This document shows, in pieces, positions 28,088 through 37,215 of a stretch of DNA of 64,000 nt. The stretch spans positions 1,178,001 to 1,242,000 of the forward strand of contig NZ_CP154467.1 in assembly GCF_039545455.1 (NCBI RefSeq), in the 5' to 3' direction. The notes under the pieces were generated by a model. The model worked only from the letters and a program-made list of their open reading frames with translations, had not been told where the DNA came from and made no database searches. Within the stretch, counting starts at the first letter, position 1, and each line of letters opens with the position of its first letter. The DNA is from Brucella sp. BE17 (GTDB lineage: Bacteria; Pseudomonadota; Alphaproteobacteria; Rhizobiales; Rhizobiaceae). Both the position numbers and the translations under genes were made by a program.

Positions 28088-28795
28088 ATGAAACCTGCTG
28101 ACATCATCGAGATACCACCTTCTTCCGGCAAACAGGGGCCGTCCGCAAAGGGTCCGGTCGCTGCTGCGAAGCCTGGGCAATGTATGAAGCGCGACTTCAT
28201 CCTGTGCTCTGCGGCACGTGTCTTCGCGCGTGACGGGCTTCAGGGCGCCAGCATCGATGTGATTGCGAGCGAGGCTGGCGTTTCGCGCCAGACCATCTAC
28301 AATCACTACCGTGACAAGGAAATGCTGCTATCGGCGGTCGTAGAGGATGCGTTAGAGCGCATGAACGCTAGCCTTTTCGCGGTTATTTCCACTTTTCCGC
28401 AGTCGGGTGATAATCTGGATCAGTCCCTCGTTGCATTCGCGATCCGGATGAGCCGAAACTGTATCTATGATCCGTCCGCCGCATTTCTGCGCAACCTGAT
28501 ACAGTCGGACGAGATCGACAACTCCTTCACCATGCAGCTTTGCAGCAAGAAGGGGCCGGCGCAGGCCGTCCCGGCGATCGCCGCCTGTCTGTCACGACTT
28601 GCTCTGGCAGGAAATCTGCGGATTGACGATCCTGATATCGCTGCGCGGCATTTTCTTGCCCTGATCAGCGCCGATACACATTTTCACACACTGGCAGGAC
28701 ACAGCATCGATGAGACCATCATCGAACGTAGTGCTGTCAATGGTGTGCGCACTTTCCTGCTTGCCTTCGCCGGAAACTCTCCAAAAGACCATTGA
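28088..28795 (+). CDS. TetR/AcrR family regulator, divergent from the MFS exporter
   Basis: A 235-residue regulator. An N-terminal extension of about 30 residues precedes the helix-turn-helix (ASIDVIASEAGVSRQTIYNH, about 55-74). The C-terminal domain resembles AefR-like TetR members (RNLIQSDE, ARHFLALISADTHFHTLAG). Location and the twin operators suggest it represses both itself and the exporter, with an unknown inducer. The ATG at 28088 lacks a clear Shine-Dalgarno sequence; starts at internal Met residues are possible. Confidence 0.88.
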   Translation: MKPADIIEIPPSSGKQGPSAKGPVAAAKPGQCMKRDFILCSAARVFARDGLQGASIDVIASEAGVSRQTIYNHYRDKEMLLSAVVEDALERMNASLFAVISTFPQSGDNLDQSLVAFAIRMSRNCIYDPSAAFLRNLIQSDEIDNSFTMQLCSKKGPAQAVPAIAACLSRLALAGNLRIDDPDIAARHFLALISADTHFHTLAGHSIDETIIERSAVNGVRTFLLAFAGNSPKDH

Positions 28796-28888
28796 GAGCT
28801 TTCATAGGCAGGCTGAAACAATATATATCGTCATTTCCTGCAAGAACTAACTTGACATCCACCCGCGAATCCGTGGGATAAGCGAATT

Positions 28889-29461
28889 ATGGTACAGGAC
28901 CTTATCCGTTACGATATTCTCGCCCAGGAAGCCCTGAGGGGCGTCATCCGCAAGGTTCTTGCGGAAGCGGCCAAGGCTGGCCTTCCGGGCAATCATCATT
29001 TTTTCATCACCTTCCTGACCGAAGCGCCCGGTGTGCGCATTTCGTCGCGACTGAAGGAGAAATATCCCGAACAGATGACCATCGTGTTGCAGCACCAGTA
29101 CTGGGACATGAACGTTACTGACCATTTGTTCGAGATCGGGCTCTCATTTGGCGATATCCCGGAAAAGCTGATCATTCCTTTCTCGGCTATTCGTGGCTTC
29201 TACGACCCTTCAGTCAATTTCGAGCTGGAATTCGATGTCGCGGTGGCGCAGCCTGAGAGCGACAATGATGAAGACGGCACTATCGCACCGGTCGAAATGA
29301 TTCCGGTGGATGACGATCCGGCGGCAAAACCCGAAAAGCCGAAGACGAAATCCCGCAAATCTTCCGCCGCAAAAGCTGAAGATACCGGCAAGGATGCCGC
29401 CGACGGCGAAGAAAAGCCTTCTGCTGACGTGGTCTCGCTAGACGCTTTTCGTAAAAAATAA
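28889..29461 (+). CDS. sspB: Alpha-type SspB, ClpX adaptor for tmRNA-tagged proteins
   Basis: Binds the tmRNA tag and delivers tagged proteins to ClpXP. The 190 residues have the alphaproteobacterial SspB core (IRYDILAQEALRGVIRKVL, HHFFITFLTEAPGVRIS, LIIPFSAIRGFYDPSVNF, about 5-115). A long acidic Lys/Asp/Glu linker follows, then a C-terminal peptide ending VSLDAFRKK in the position of the ClpX-binding (XB) tail. It lies 2.3 kb from ssrA on the same strand, with the MFS/TetR pair between. Two small conserved genes follow. Confidence 0.94.
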   Translation: MVQDLIRYDILAQEALRGVIRKVLAEAAKAGLPGNHHFFITFLTEAPGVRISSRLKEKYPEQMTIVLQHQYWDMNVTDHLFEIGLSFGDIPEKLIIPFSAIRGFYDPSVNFELEFDVAVAQPESDNDEDGTIAPVEMIPVDDDPAAKPEKPKTKSRKSSAAKAEDTGKDAADGEEKPSADVVSLDAFRKK

Positions 29462-29624
29462 CGCTGTCCTGTTTTTGGCCTGCACACAATCGGACTGCAA
29501 CCATGTTGGGGCGGGATTTCTATGCGCCGCTTGATAGCTCAGGCTGCTCTCAGATAAGCGGTGCCGTAGCAGCGATGTTGGTGGTGCGGGATAGAGCCAA
29601 CCTTTGCTCTGGAAGATTGATCCG

Positions 29625-29825
29625 ATGAGTGAAATCGTCAACCTGCGACAGTTCAAAAAGAAAAAGGCTCGTGACGCCAAGGAAAAGCAGGCGGAACAAA
29701 ACCGTATTGATTTTGGGCGAACCAAGGCGGAAAAAGACGCTACGAATGAAGCGGCTCTGAAGGCTCGACGTTTTCTGGACCAGAACCGGCTTGAACGTGA
29801 CGACGATAAAGGCGAAACCTCATGA
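29625..29825 (+). CDS. DUF4169 family small basic protein
   Basis: A 66-residue, highly charged, probably helical protein of unknown function. It starts MSEIVNLRQFKKKKARDAKE and continues with RIDFGRTKAEK, the pattern of DUF4169. The ATG has GGAAG nine bases upstream. It overlaps the next gene by four bases (ATGA). Its N-terminal VNLRQFKKK resembles the VSLDAFRKK tail of SspB encoded just upstream, which may indicate a shared binding partner. Confidence 0.8.
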   Translation: MSEIVNLRQFKKKKARDAKEKQAEQNRIDFGRTKAEKDATNEAALKARRFLDQNRLERDDDKGETS

Positions 29826-30085
29826 CAGGCAGCCTCTTGAAGACTGACCAGGCAAAGGCTGCCTTGCGCAAGCATTCGGTTAGTATACACGGCCACGCCA
29901 CAAGCTATACGCTTGAAGATGCGTTCTTTGAAATCATTGCACAGATAGCCAAAGAGCGCAGCCTACCGATTGCGGCTGTTGTCGCAGAGGTCGACAGCCA
30001 GCGCGAACGCGGAACCAATCTTTCCTCGGCGTTGCGTCTTCACGCTCTAGAATGGCTGAAATCGCAAATACCCGATAGCCACTGA
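29822..30085 (+). CDS. Ribbon-helix-helix domain protein
   Basis: An 87-residue protein resembling the RHH_4 family (KHSVSIHGHATSYTLEDAFF, EIIAQIAKERSLPIAAVV, SSALRLHALEWLK). These are possible DNA-binding proteins or adaptors with no fixed function. It is translationally coupled to the DUF4169 gene by an ATGA overlap, a pairing that appears conserved in Rhizobiales. It ends 21 bases before the convergent AsmA-like gene. Confidence 0.8.
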   Translation: MTGSLLKTDQAKAALRKHSVSIHGHATSYTLEDAFFEIIAQIAKERSLPIAAVVAEVDSQRERGTNLSSALRLHALEWLKSQIPDSH

Positions 30086-30106
30086 CGCAATCTAAGCCGT
30101 CAGTAA

Positions 30107-33100
30107 TTATTGATCAGGTCGCAGGCTCTTGATGAAATCTTCGACCGACTGGCCGCTTGGCGACAAGGGTTCTCCAACCTCGCCCGAAGCAGGCCTCTGT
30201 GCTTTTTGCTGCTCGTTCCTTAGCCTCCGCGCTTCCGCTTCCGCTACAACACGCCTGCGCTCGGCAGCTCCTGCTTCAAAAAGTCCAAGCTCCCGGCGCA
30301 GCCGCTGTTTTTCCATCAGGCTCGCCTGCATGGTTTCGACGCGCTCCTGCTCACGTTTCAAGACACGTTGGGCCAAGAACTGCGCCAGCGGCTGGCGGTC
30401 TATATGGACGTTCGGCGCATCATAAGTACCATCAAGCGTAAAAGTCACTTCCGGAGAAAATCCGGCCTGCGCAGCAGCCTCGTTTTGCAAGATAAAGGCA
30501 CCGCCGCCGCCAAGACCGAGCGTTGTCAGATCGACTTGTAGGGTGGTTTGAAGGCGAGTATTGCCCTCACTCAGTTCCACCATAGGCAGGCGCGCGATAC
30601 CGCCAGCGATTGTAAAATCAAAACGCGCATTGCCCGGCGCGAAGCGTCCCTGCCCCACCGCCTTTTCGGTGACCGCTGCAAAACGAGCAGCATCCATTTT
30701 ATCTGCACTGGCCGGCTCTTCGCTGATTGCATCTGAAGTCGCCAACATCTCAGGCAGCGCTCCCGCATCAAGACCGTCGACCGTAAAATCCTCGACGTCA
30801 AACGTCCCCGCACCGGCAAGAGAACCGACCAGATCGCTCGCGTTCTCACCACTACCATTGAGGGCAAGCGATGCTTTTACGGTACCACCAAGCGGCGTAC
30901 TGCCATTCTCCAGCCGATAAAAATCGGCAAGGCTGGCACCACTCCATTTCATATCAGTGGTCAGAAGCGCGTTCTTGTCACTGTTGCGCAAGGACAGGTT
31001 GCCGGTGAGGTATCCGCCTTCCCAGTGTCCGGTGATTTCGTTCAGGCTTACACCGTCCATCGTCTTTTGAAGCCGTGTTGAGAATTCGCTGACCTCTCCG
31101 AAACCGCCCATATGCATTTGCGACGCATTGAGTTTCATGTCGAGGAGCAGGGGCAGTGAAGGTCGGGCAGAAAAAGGGATTTGCGGCCAGATTGATTTGG
31201 CGCTTGGCCTTGCGGCTTCAAGAGCTTCATCGCCGAGCATTATAGCGGCAATACTGCCCGCTTCCAGCAACGCAATCTTGGCCTCGCCCTTCAACAGAGG
31301 CAGACCGCTGTCGGCAAGGTTCGCCTCTAGCCGCGCCGAAATATCTTCCCCGCCAAGTTTACCAGCGAGGTTGGGAAACCGGAGAATGCCCTTTGCAAAC
31401 TGGAAGTCGCTGGAAAGATCGACGGGAAGACCGGCACCGTAGCCCGGCAGCGCATAACCCACTGTCGCGATGAAAGGCTGCAGATCAGCGGCGTTGACCG
31501 TAGCCTTTCCACTGGCCGCAATATCCTCGCCGACCAGCGAGATCACACCATCCGCAGAAGCGGTGCCATCGGGCGCCGTCAGCTTTAAAAGCGTGCGCAT
31601 ACCGGCACTTGGCGCGCCCTGCATGGTCAGATCGGCGGTGAGTTCCCCGGCAAGTCCAAGCGGCAGTGCCCGAAAGCCGATCAGAGCGAGCACAGCCTCA
31701 CCTTCAGATGAAGTCGCGCTGCCATTGAGCTGCATCTGCAACGGATCAGTATCCACCTCACCGCCACTGGCGGTTCCCGATAGTTCCAGCGTCATGGCAC
31801 CTGTCTTCCCGGTGACACTGAAGGAAAGCTCGCCATTTCCCGCAGGCATTTTCGACCTGTTTTCGGAAGGGCGTGCGGTTTTCTCCCGCGCTGCATTGTT
31901 TTTTGCGATCGCCTCGTGTGGCAGCTGTCGGTTTGGAGCGGTCGCATTGGCGATGACGTTAATCTCGCTGTCTTCGAAAAGCCCCGGGAAGTCCGCCGCC
32001 CGTACCGAAAGCACTCGAAACAACGGTAGTTGGGGATAACGATTAGCCATCAGCGAAACGAAACGGCTGAGGTCTTCGGAGAGAATGGTTGCATCGAGCG
32101 ACCCCGACGGCATATTGGCGAAAGGTTCATAAGTTCCTGTTGCAGTCAGGGTCGCTCCCGCCACGTCGCTGATCATCAGGCGGTCGAAATCAAACCGCCC
32201 GTCATGCAATCGCACCGCCAGATCGACATTGCGGGCTTGGATATCCTGATAATCGACTGGCCCCGCCTTGAATGAAAGATTGAGCGCTTGTGTATTAAGA
32301 AGCGCCAGCCCCTCACCACCTGAGAAGAGGGTGAACGTCGCCTGCAAAGCCTCGCTCTGGACGGCTTGCCCGGAAAGACTGATATCCACGACAGGCTCTG
32401 CCCCGCTTCTCGTCTCACGTGACAGCGAGCCCTTGAGCGTTGTACCGCCAAGACCGATCTCCAGATCGTCGATGCGCTGTATGCCCCTGCGCAAATTCAC
32501 CTTGCCGGAAAAACCGGCGCGATCAAGCGTGCGGATCGAGTCGTCAACCCTTTCATTGAGCCAACCAGCAAGACCGGAAGGCTGGCGCGAGGCGACGAGC
32601 ATATCGCCAGTAAAGCCGAACTCATCACCGACCGAAAGCTTGCCCTTGGCCTCGACCTTCGTGCGTCCCGGCAGATCGGCCGAGAACTGGAGAATGTTCC
32701 AGTCGCCAGCGTCCGGCTCGGCATTGATTGTCACCGAACGGATAGTCGTGCCGCCTGCAATGACTGCCGGCAGACGCAGATCGATACGTCCGGGCATGGC
32801 CGGAACCGGCAATTGTTCGAGAATGCGATGCAACGTGTCAAAACGATCGGCCAAAGGAACAGCTTTGGCTTTCTCATCTTCGGGCACTTCAGCACGTCCC
32901 CAGAAAATCTGCTGGCCATCGGCGCTGACTTCAAAATGCGGCACCAAACCATAATCGAGCAACGCCTTACCGTTCACGACATAGGGATTATCAACCGGCC
33001 CCTGCTCCATGCGAAACTCGCTCGCGTCAAAACGATCGGCATCAGCGTTAAATTTTCCATTCACCCGAAGATCGCTGAAAAACGGCTTTTCTGTAGGCTC

Positions 33101-33862
33101 TTTTGGTCCTTTTCCGACCTGCGCCACCATATCGGCGGAGCGTAGCGAGAAATCCCCGGAATAACTCAACCTTCCATCATTCAAAACCACATCGCCATCT
33201 GTCTCCAGCGTTCCAGGGATGGCTTGCGGTGACAAGCGTAGACGAAGCCTGAGTGACCCATCCGGCTTTGCCTCGCCGCTCGTAAGATTGGCCTTGAAAG
33301 CGCGTCCCTCAAGCTTGAAATCCGAATCTGCCTTCCATGGTCCGGCAAGGCTGTTGGCCGACATGACGGCATTGAATGCGGTCAATTCAATTGTCCGGCC
33401 CTTTGCCTGATCATGAAGCGTTATGGCACCATCCTCGACCGATAGGCGCTCGACCTTGATCTGCGCGGGATCGAGTGGCGTGGTGGGGCGAATGGCCCAG
33501 TCGACTTTGCCATCTTGTCCCAGCGCGATCGTTGCGCGTGGCCGTTCGACCCGCATATCGAAAATCAGCAGCTGCCCCCGCAGAAATGGCATAAGCTCTG
33601 CGTCCATCGAGAATGTGTCGACAGTCATAACCGGCTGAGCCTCATCCGCGCCGACACGTACATCTGCGAAAGTGACGGATGGAAACGGCAAAAGCCGCGC
33701 ACTGACATCGCCCGCGACTTTGACAGGACGCCCGAGAACGCGGCTCGCCTCGCGCTCAAAATCGGCACGGTAGCCGCCCCAATCCACGAAAGGCGGCACC
33801 ACCAGCGCGGCAGTCAACAGTAAGACGAGAAACCCGCCGATGATGACAAAGATGCGGCTCAA
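30107..33862 (-). CDS. AsmA-like envelope protein
   Basis: A very large protein (1251 residues) with one N-terminal membrane helix (SRIFVIIGGFLVLLLTAALVV, given without its last residues) followed by WGGYRADFEREASRVLGRPV, the standard AsmA start. The long middle of repeated beta-rich segments is periplasmic. A C-terminal AsmA_2 block (SLAGAGTFDVEDFTVDGLDAG) and a coiled, Arg/Glu-rich tail complete it. The family is linked to outer membrane assembly and lipid transport. The start is TTG at 33862, with GGAG seven bases before it, within a run of eight T. Confidence 0.88.
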   Translation of the reverse strand: MSRIFVIIGGFLVLLLTAALVVPPFVDWGGYRADFEREASRVLGRPVKVAGDVSARLLPFPSVTFADVRVGADEAQPVMTVDTFSMDAELMPFLRGQLLIFDMRVERPRATIALGQDGKVDWAIRPTTPLDPAQIKVERLSVEDGAITLHDQAKGRTIELTAFNAVMSANSLAGPWKADSDFKLEGRAFKANLTSGEAKPDGSLRLRLRLSPQAIPGTLETDGDVVLNDGRLSYSGDFSLRSADMVAQVGKGPKEPTEKPFFSDLRVNGKFNADADRFDASEFRMEQGPVDNPYVVNGKALLDYGLVPHFEVSADGQQIFWGRAEVPEDEKAKAVPLADRFDTLHRILEQLPVPAMPGRIDLRLPAVIAGGTTIRSVTINAEPDAGDWNILQFSADLPGRTKVEAKGKLSVGDEFGFTGDMLVASRQPSGLAGWLNERVDDSIRTLDRAGFSGKVNLRRGIQRIDDLEIGLGGTTLKGSLSRETRSGAEPVVDISLSGQAVQSEALQATFTLFSGGEGLALLNTQALNLSFKAGPVDYQDIQARNVDLAVRLHDGRFDFDRLMISDVAGATLTATGTYEPFANMPSGSLDATILSEDLSRFVSLMANRYPQLPLFRVLSVRAADFPGLFEDSEINVIANATAPNRQLPHEAIAKNNAAREKTARPSENRSKMPAGNGELSFSVTGKTGAMTLELSGTASGGEVDTDPLQMQLNGSATSSEGEAVLALIGFRALPLGLAGELTADLTMQGAPSAGMRTLLKLTAPDGTASADGVISLVGEDIAASGKATVNAADLQPFIATVGYALPGYGAGLPVDLSSDFQFAKGILRFPNLAGKLGGEDISARLEANLADSGLPLLKGEAKIALLEAGSIAAIMLGDEALEAARPSAKSIWPQIPFSARPSLPLLLDMKLNASQMHMGGFGEVSEFSTRLQKTMDGVSLNEITGHWEGGYLTGNLSLRNSDKNALLTTDMKWSGASLADFYRLENGSTPLGGTVKASLALNGSGENASDLVGSLAGAGTFDVEDFTVDGLDAGALPEMLATSDAISEEPASADKMDAARFAAVTEKAVGQGRFAPGNARFDFTIAGGIARLPMVELSEGNTRLQTTLQVDLTTLGLGGGGAFILQNEAAAQAGFSPEVTFTLDGTYDAPNVHIDRQPLAQFLAQRVLKREQERVETMQASLMEKQRLRRELGLFEAGAAERRRVVAEAEARRLRNEQQKAQRPASGEVGEPLSPSGQSVEDFIKSLRPDQ

Positions 33863-33948
33863 AAAAAAGCTCCAGTAAGATCGATGTGCCGGGCAAGACC
33901 AATGTACGAAACGTGCGTGAATCACGCCGCTTTCATCGTGGCAACATA

Positions 33949-33998
33949 GAGCATGTTCGCCAAAAGTGCGAAACCGTTTTCAGTGCAAGCCCATCTAC
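33949..33998. repeat. Short palindromic repeat, family C, degenerate copy
   Basis: GAGCATGTTCGCCAAAAGTGCGAAACCGTTTT is given here only by its key parts: GAGCATGT, CCAAAAGTG and GAAACCGTTTTC. It matches the 48807 copy in order but the right arm is decayed. It lies between the AsmA-like and FAD oxidase genes. Confidence 0.5.
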
Positions 33999-34011
33999 GC
34001 TGGGAACAACA

Positions 34012-35421
34012 TCACGAAACCAGAATTTTACCGGGGTTCATGATATTGTCCGGGTCGAGCGCCTTTTTGACCATCTGCATATAATCCACGGCATCACCTA
34101 GTTCGAGCGTCAGATATTTCATCTTGCCCTGTCCGATACCATGCTCGCCCGTGCAGGTGCCCGACATCTCCAAGGCGCGTTTCACAAGCCGGTCCATGAA
34201 TTCCTCGGCCCGTTCCATCTCGTCCGCATCCTCGGTATCAAGAAGCAAAAGCAGATGAAAATTTCCGTCACCGACATGGCCGACAATGGGCGCGATAATG
34301 CCACTTTCGGCAATGTCCTTTTCGGTTGCAGTGATACAGTCGGCAAGCCGCGAAATCGGCACACAGACATCGGTTGAAACACCCTTGCAACCAGGACGCA
34401 GAAGCAGCGAGGCAAAATAGGCGTCGTGACGCGCGCGCCAAAGACGTTCGCGCTCCTCCACGTCCTTCGTCCAGAGAAATTCACCGCTGCCATTGGCAGC
34501 GGCAATCTCACCAAATATTTCAGCCTGCTCGGCGACGCCGCTGTCTGTTCCGTGAAATTCAACGAACAGGTAAGGCTGCGCTTTATAGGGAAGCTTCGAA
34601 TAGCGAATAAGCGCTTCCATCTGCAACGTGTTGACCAATTCTATACGCGCGACCGGGACACCCATCTGGATGGTTTCGATTACCGTCCGGCAGGCCGACT
34701 CCACATCGGGAAACGGGCAGATGCCGCCGGAAACTGCCTGTGGAATGCCCTGAAGTTTGAGCGTCAGTTCGGTAATGATGCCAAGTGTTCCTTCGGCCCC
34801 GATAAGAAGCCGGGTCAGATCATAGCCCGCTGCGGTTTTCTTCACGCGTTTTGACGTTTCAATCAACCGACCGTCCGGCATGACGGCTTTGAGCGCTAGT
34901 ACGTTTTCGCGCATAGTGCCATAGCGCACCGCATTGGTGCCGGAGGCGCGTGTGGCAGCCATGCCGCCAAGGGAGGCATTTGCACCCGGATCAATGGGAA
35001 AAAACAGCCCGGTATCGCGCAGATACTCGTTGAGTTCGCGCCGTGTAACACCCGGCTCGATAACGCAGTCGAGGTCTTCGGCATGAACGGCTAGAATACG
35101 GTTCATGCGTGTAAGATCGAGCGAAACACCCCCTGCCGGCGCATTAACCTGGCCTTCGAGCGAGGAACCGGCACCAAAAGCTATGACCGGCACGCGATGC
35201 TCGGCGCAGACGCGCACCACATCCTGCACATCCTGCGTGGTGTCCACGAAGATGACGATATCCGGTGCCTGTGTGGGAAGATAGGTTGTGGTGTGGCCGT
35301 GCTGCTCACGAATGGCCTGCCCCGTCTGGGCGCGCTCGCCGAAACGCTGTTTTAGAATGCCAACAACGGCGGCAATTCCTTCTTCATTGCGCTCAAACCA
35401 AACCGCATTTTCAAGCGACAT
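34012..35421 (-). CDS. FAD-linked oxidase, D-lactate dehydrogenase (LDHD)/GlcD-like
   Basis: A 469-residue enzyme of the VAO flavoprotein family, probably oxidising D-lactate or another 2-hydroxy acid to the 2-oxo acid. The FAD domain shows PVIAFGAGSSLEGQVNAP, VEPGVT-like VIEPGVTRRELN, GANASLGGMAATRASGTNAV and LLIGAEGTLGIITELTLKL. The C-terminal domain shows VGHVGDGNFHLLLL and CTGEHGIGQGKMKYL. It lacks the iron-sulphur domains of larger relatives. ATG 35421 has GGAG seven bases upstream. A UPF0303 gene precedes it on the same strand by 40 bases. Confidence 0.92.
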   Translation of the reverse strand: MSLENAVWFERNEEGIAAVVGILKQRFGERAQTGQAIREQHGHTTTYLPTQAPDIVIFVDTTQDVQDVVRVCAEHRVPVIAFGAGSSLEGQVNAPAGGVSLDLTRMNRILAVHAEDLDCVIEPGVTRRELNEYLRDTGLFFPIDPGANASLGGMAATRASGTNAVRYGTMRENVLALKAVMPDGRLIETSKRVKKTAAGYDLTRLLIGAEGTLGIITELTLKLQGIPQAVSGGICPFPDVESACRTVIETIQMGVPVARIELVNTLQMEALIRYSKLPYKAQPYLFVEFHGTDSGVAEQAEIFGEIAAANGSGEFLWTKDVEERERLWRARHDAYFASLLLRPGCKGVSTDVCVPISRLADCITATEKDIAESGIIAPIVGHVGDGNFHLLLLLDTEDADEMERAEEFMDRLVKRALEMSGTCTGEHGIGQGKMKYLTLELGDAVDYMQMVKKALDPDNIMNPGKILVS

Positions 35422-35461
35422 GCGTATTCTCCGGATTTCAATTCTTAACCGACTTCCAATG

Positions 35462-35959
35462 CTAGACGTCAGCGAGGGCCAGCGTGCTCGCATCCTGTCC
35501 CAGATGGGCTGCAATGGCACCGACCACCAGATTATGATCATCACGTTGCGGCAGGCCTGAAACGATGGCCGCACCGATGACGCCTACGCCTGCAATACGG
35601 ATTGGAAACCCGCCACCCGCCAGCGCATAGTCATTCACATCCAGCGCCTTATGCGGCGCGAACATGCGATCATCGCGTTTTTGTTCCAGAACAAGGCGAT
35701 AGGTCGAGGCGTGAAAGCGGCGCACGACATTGAGTTTGCGGCGCAGCCATTCCGCATTGTCAGAAGTCGCCCCCTCAGTAGACGAGAAGAACAGCCTGCG
35801 ATCCCAAAGTGAGATATCAATGGCGATGGAGAGTTTCTCGCTGACAGCTATATCGCGAATTCTCTGCCCAAGCGAAAAAGCGTCGTTTTCATCAAAAGAG
35901 GGAAAAACCAGTGCCTGTTCCTGGCGCAGTATCTGTTTGATGTCGTCGCTTTGTATCAC
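35462..35959 (-). CDS. UPF0303 family protein (GlcG/HbpS-like)
   Basis: A 165-residue protein matching UPF0303, with IRQEQALVFPSFDENDAFSL, AIDISLWDRRLFF, WLRRKLNVVRRFHAST and YALAGGGFPIRIAG. The fold resembles HbpS/GlcG haem-degrading-like proteins; the activity is unproven. The start is probably GTG 35959 (VIQSDDIKQ), with GGGA upstream. An in-frame ATG at 36004 would add 15 residues but has no ribosome-binding site. Probably co-transcribed with the FAD oxidase downstream. Confidence 0.8.
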   Translation of the reverse strand: MIQSDDIKQILRQEQALVFPSFDENDAFSLGQRIRDIAVSEKLSIAIDISLWDRRLFFSSTEGATSDNAEWLRRKLNVVRRFHASTYRLVLEQKRDDRMFAPHKALDVNDYALAGGGFPIRIAGVGVIGAAIVSGLPQRDDHNLVVGAIAAHLGQDASTLALADV

Positions 35960-36074
35960 TGACCCAGTTCCCTCAAAAATACTATTTCTCTTTTGCCCCC
36001 TCATTTACAAGATTGCAACATGCCCGATGAAGCTAAGTCTTGATTGATGGTGTGCAAATGGGTAGTGGGACTTT

Positions 36075-37166
36075 ATGGTTCACAAGCCCACCCCTATCGA
36101 CGTGCCGCCCAGCGGTATAAAAGTGCCGGAGTTCGTGGAAACCGCCGTTTTCAAGCGTGACGTTTTTTCCGAAACACGCGCCGGCTATTTCGCGAGCGAT
36201 CCCGACACGCGCATCATTCGCCGCGTGGTAAGTGCTGCACCCTGGTGGTCAAGGCCGCTGGCGTGGATTCTGGCGCGACGCGAAATTCGCGGCCTTGAGA
36301 CGGTCCGCGGCATTGAAGGCGTACCGCAGCTTCTTTATACCGACCGCGACGGGCTTTATCGCTCTTGGACGGAAGGTACGCCCTTGCATCTGGCGCGCCC
36401 GTCCAATCGCGAATGGTATCGCACGGCACACCGTATCCTTCGCGACATGCGTCGCCTTGGCGTCACGCATAATGATCTTGCCAAGCCGCAGAACTGGCTG
36501 ATGACGCCGGAAGGCGAAGCCGCCGTCATCGATTTCCAGCTTGCAAGCACGCATCGGCGTCGCGGGGCGCTTTATCGCCTGCTGGCCTATGAAGATTTCC
36601 GTCACCTCATCAAACAGAAGCGTTCCTTTGCAAAGCATCTGATGACACCGACCGAAAAGCGAATTCTGGCGCGCCGCTCGCTGCCGTCACGTATCTGGCT
36701 TGCCACCGGTAAGAAGGTCTATAATTTCATTACCCGTGGTATCTTCAGCTGGTCGGATGGCGAAGGGACAGGTGACCGTATCGACAATGAAGGTCCAGCC
36801 ATAATGGCAGCCCTCAAATCCGATCCACGCGTAAGCGATGTGGCGCTGGCTCTTTATTCCCTTCCTGCCAAGGGCGTAGGGCTTTATGCTTTCGTGGAAA
36901 CGAAAGACGCCGATGAAAAAAGCCTGCGTGATCGTCTCAAGGCCCAGAAACTCGAACTGATCCAACCAGTCACGCTTTTGCCGCGCCGGGCCGATGGCAC
37001 CATTCGCGACGATGTGCTGCGGCTGATTGCCATGAACCAGATGACAGAACTCGATGAATTGTTGCAACGCGAGCCGGAATTAAAGGAGGTGGTCGACAGT
37101 CTTGCAGCCAATCGCCTGAACTTTACCGACCGCCGCGTTACCCAACTGGAAACACAAACCGAATAA
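36075..37166 (+). CDS. RIO/ABC1-like protein kinase domain fused to an acyl-CoA-synthetase C-terminal-like domain
   Basis: A 363-residue protein. Residues about 20-200 look like a minimal kinase: catalytic loop HNDLAKPQNWL (H132-L142) with the Asp and Asn of protein kinases, and a VIDFQLA segment (about 149-155) in the DFG position. The usual glycine-rich loop is not obvious. Residues about 245-340 (DPRVSDVALALYSLPAKGVG, then AFVETKD, LELIQPVTLLPRRADGTIRDDVLRL) resemble the C-terminal lid subdomain of acyl-CoA synthetases, whose conserved GKIxR element corresponds to GTIRDD. The function is unknown. It lies 49 bases upstream of the uvrD-type helicase gene, on the same strand. Confidence 0.75.
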   Translation: MVHKPTPIDVPPSGIKVPEFVETAVFKRDVFSETRAGYFASDPDTRIIRRVVSAAPWWSRPLAWILARREIRGLETVRGIEGVPQLLYTDRDGLYRSWTEGTPLHLARPSNREWYRTAHRILRDMRRLGVTHNDLAKPQNWLMTPEGEAAVIDFQLASTHRRRGALYRLLAYEDFRHLIKQKRSFAKHLMTPTEKRILARRSLPSRIWLATGKKVYNFITRGIFSWSDGEGTGDRIDNEGPAIMAALKSDPRVSDVALALYSLPAKGVGLYAFVETKDADEKSLRDRLKAQKLELIQPVTLLPRRADGTIRDDVLRLIAMNQMTELDELLQREPELKEVVDSLAANRLNFTDRRVTQLETQTE

Positions 37167-37215
37167 TTAGTCGCTTTCGCTGGTTTTTCGGCTACGAATC
37201 ATTACATTCGGTCCA

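Noticed and set aside
29462..29624. Possible small gene between sspB and the DUF4169 gene
   Set aside because: No frame has a ribosome-binding site and protein-like composition; treated as a non-coding spacer.
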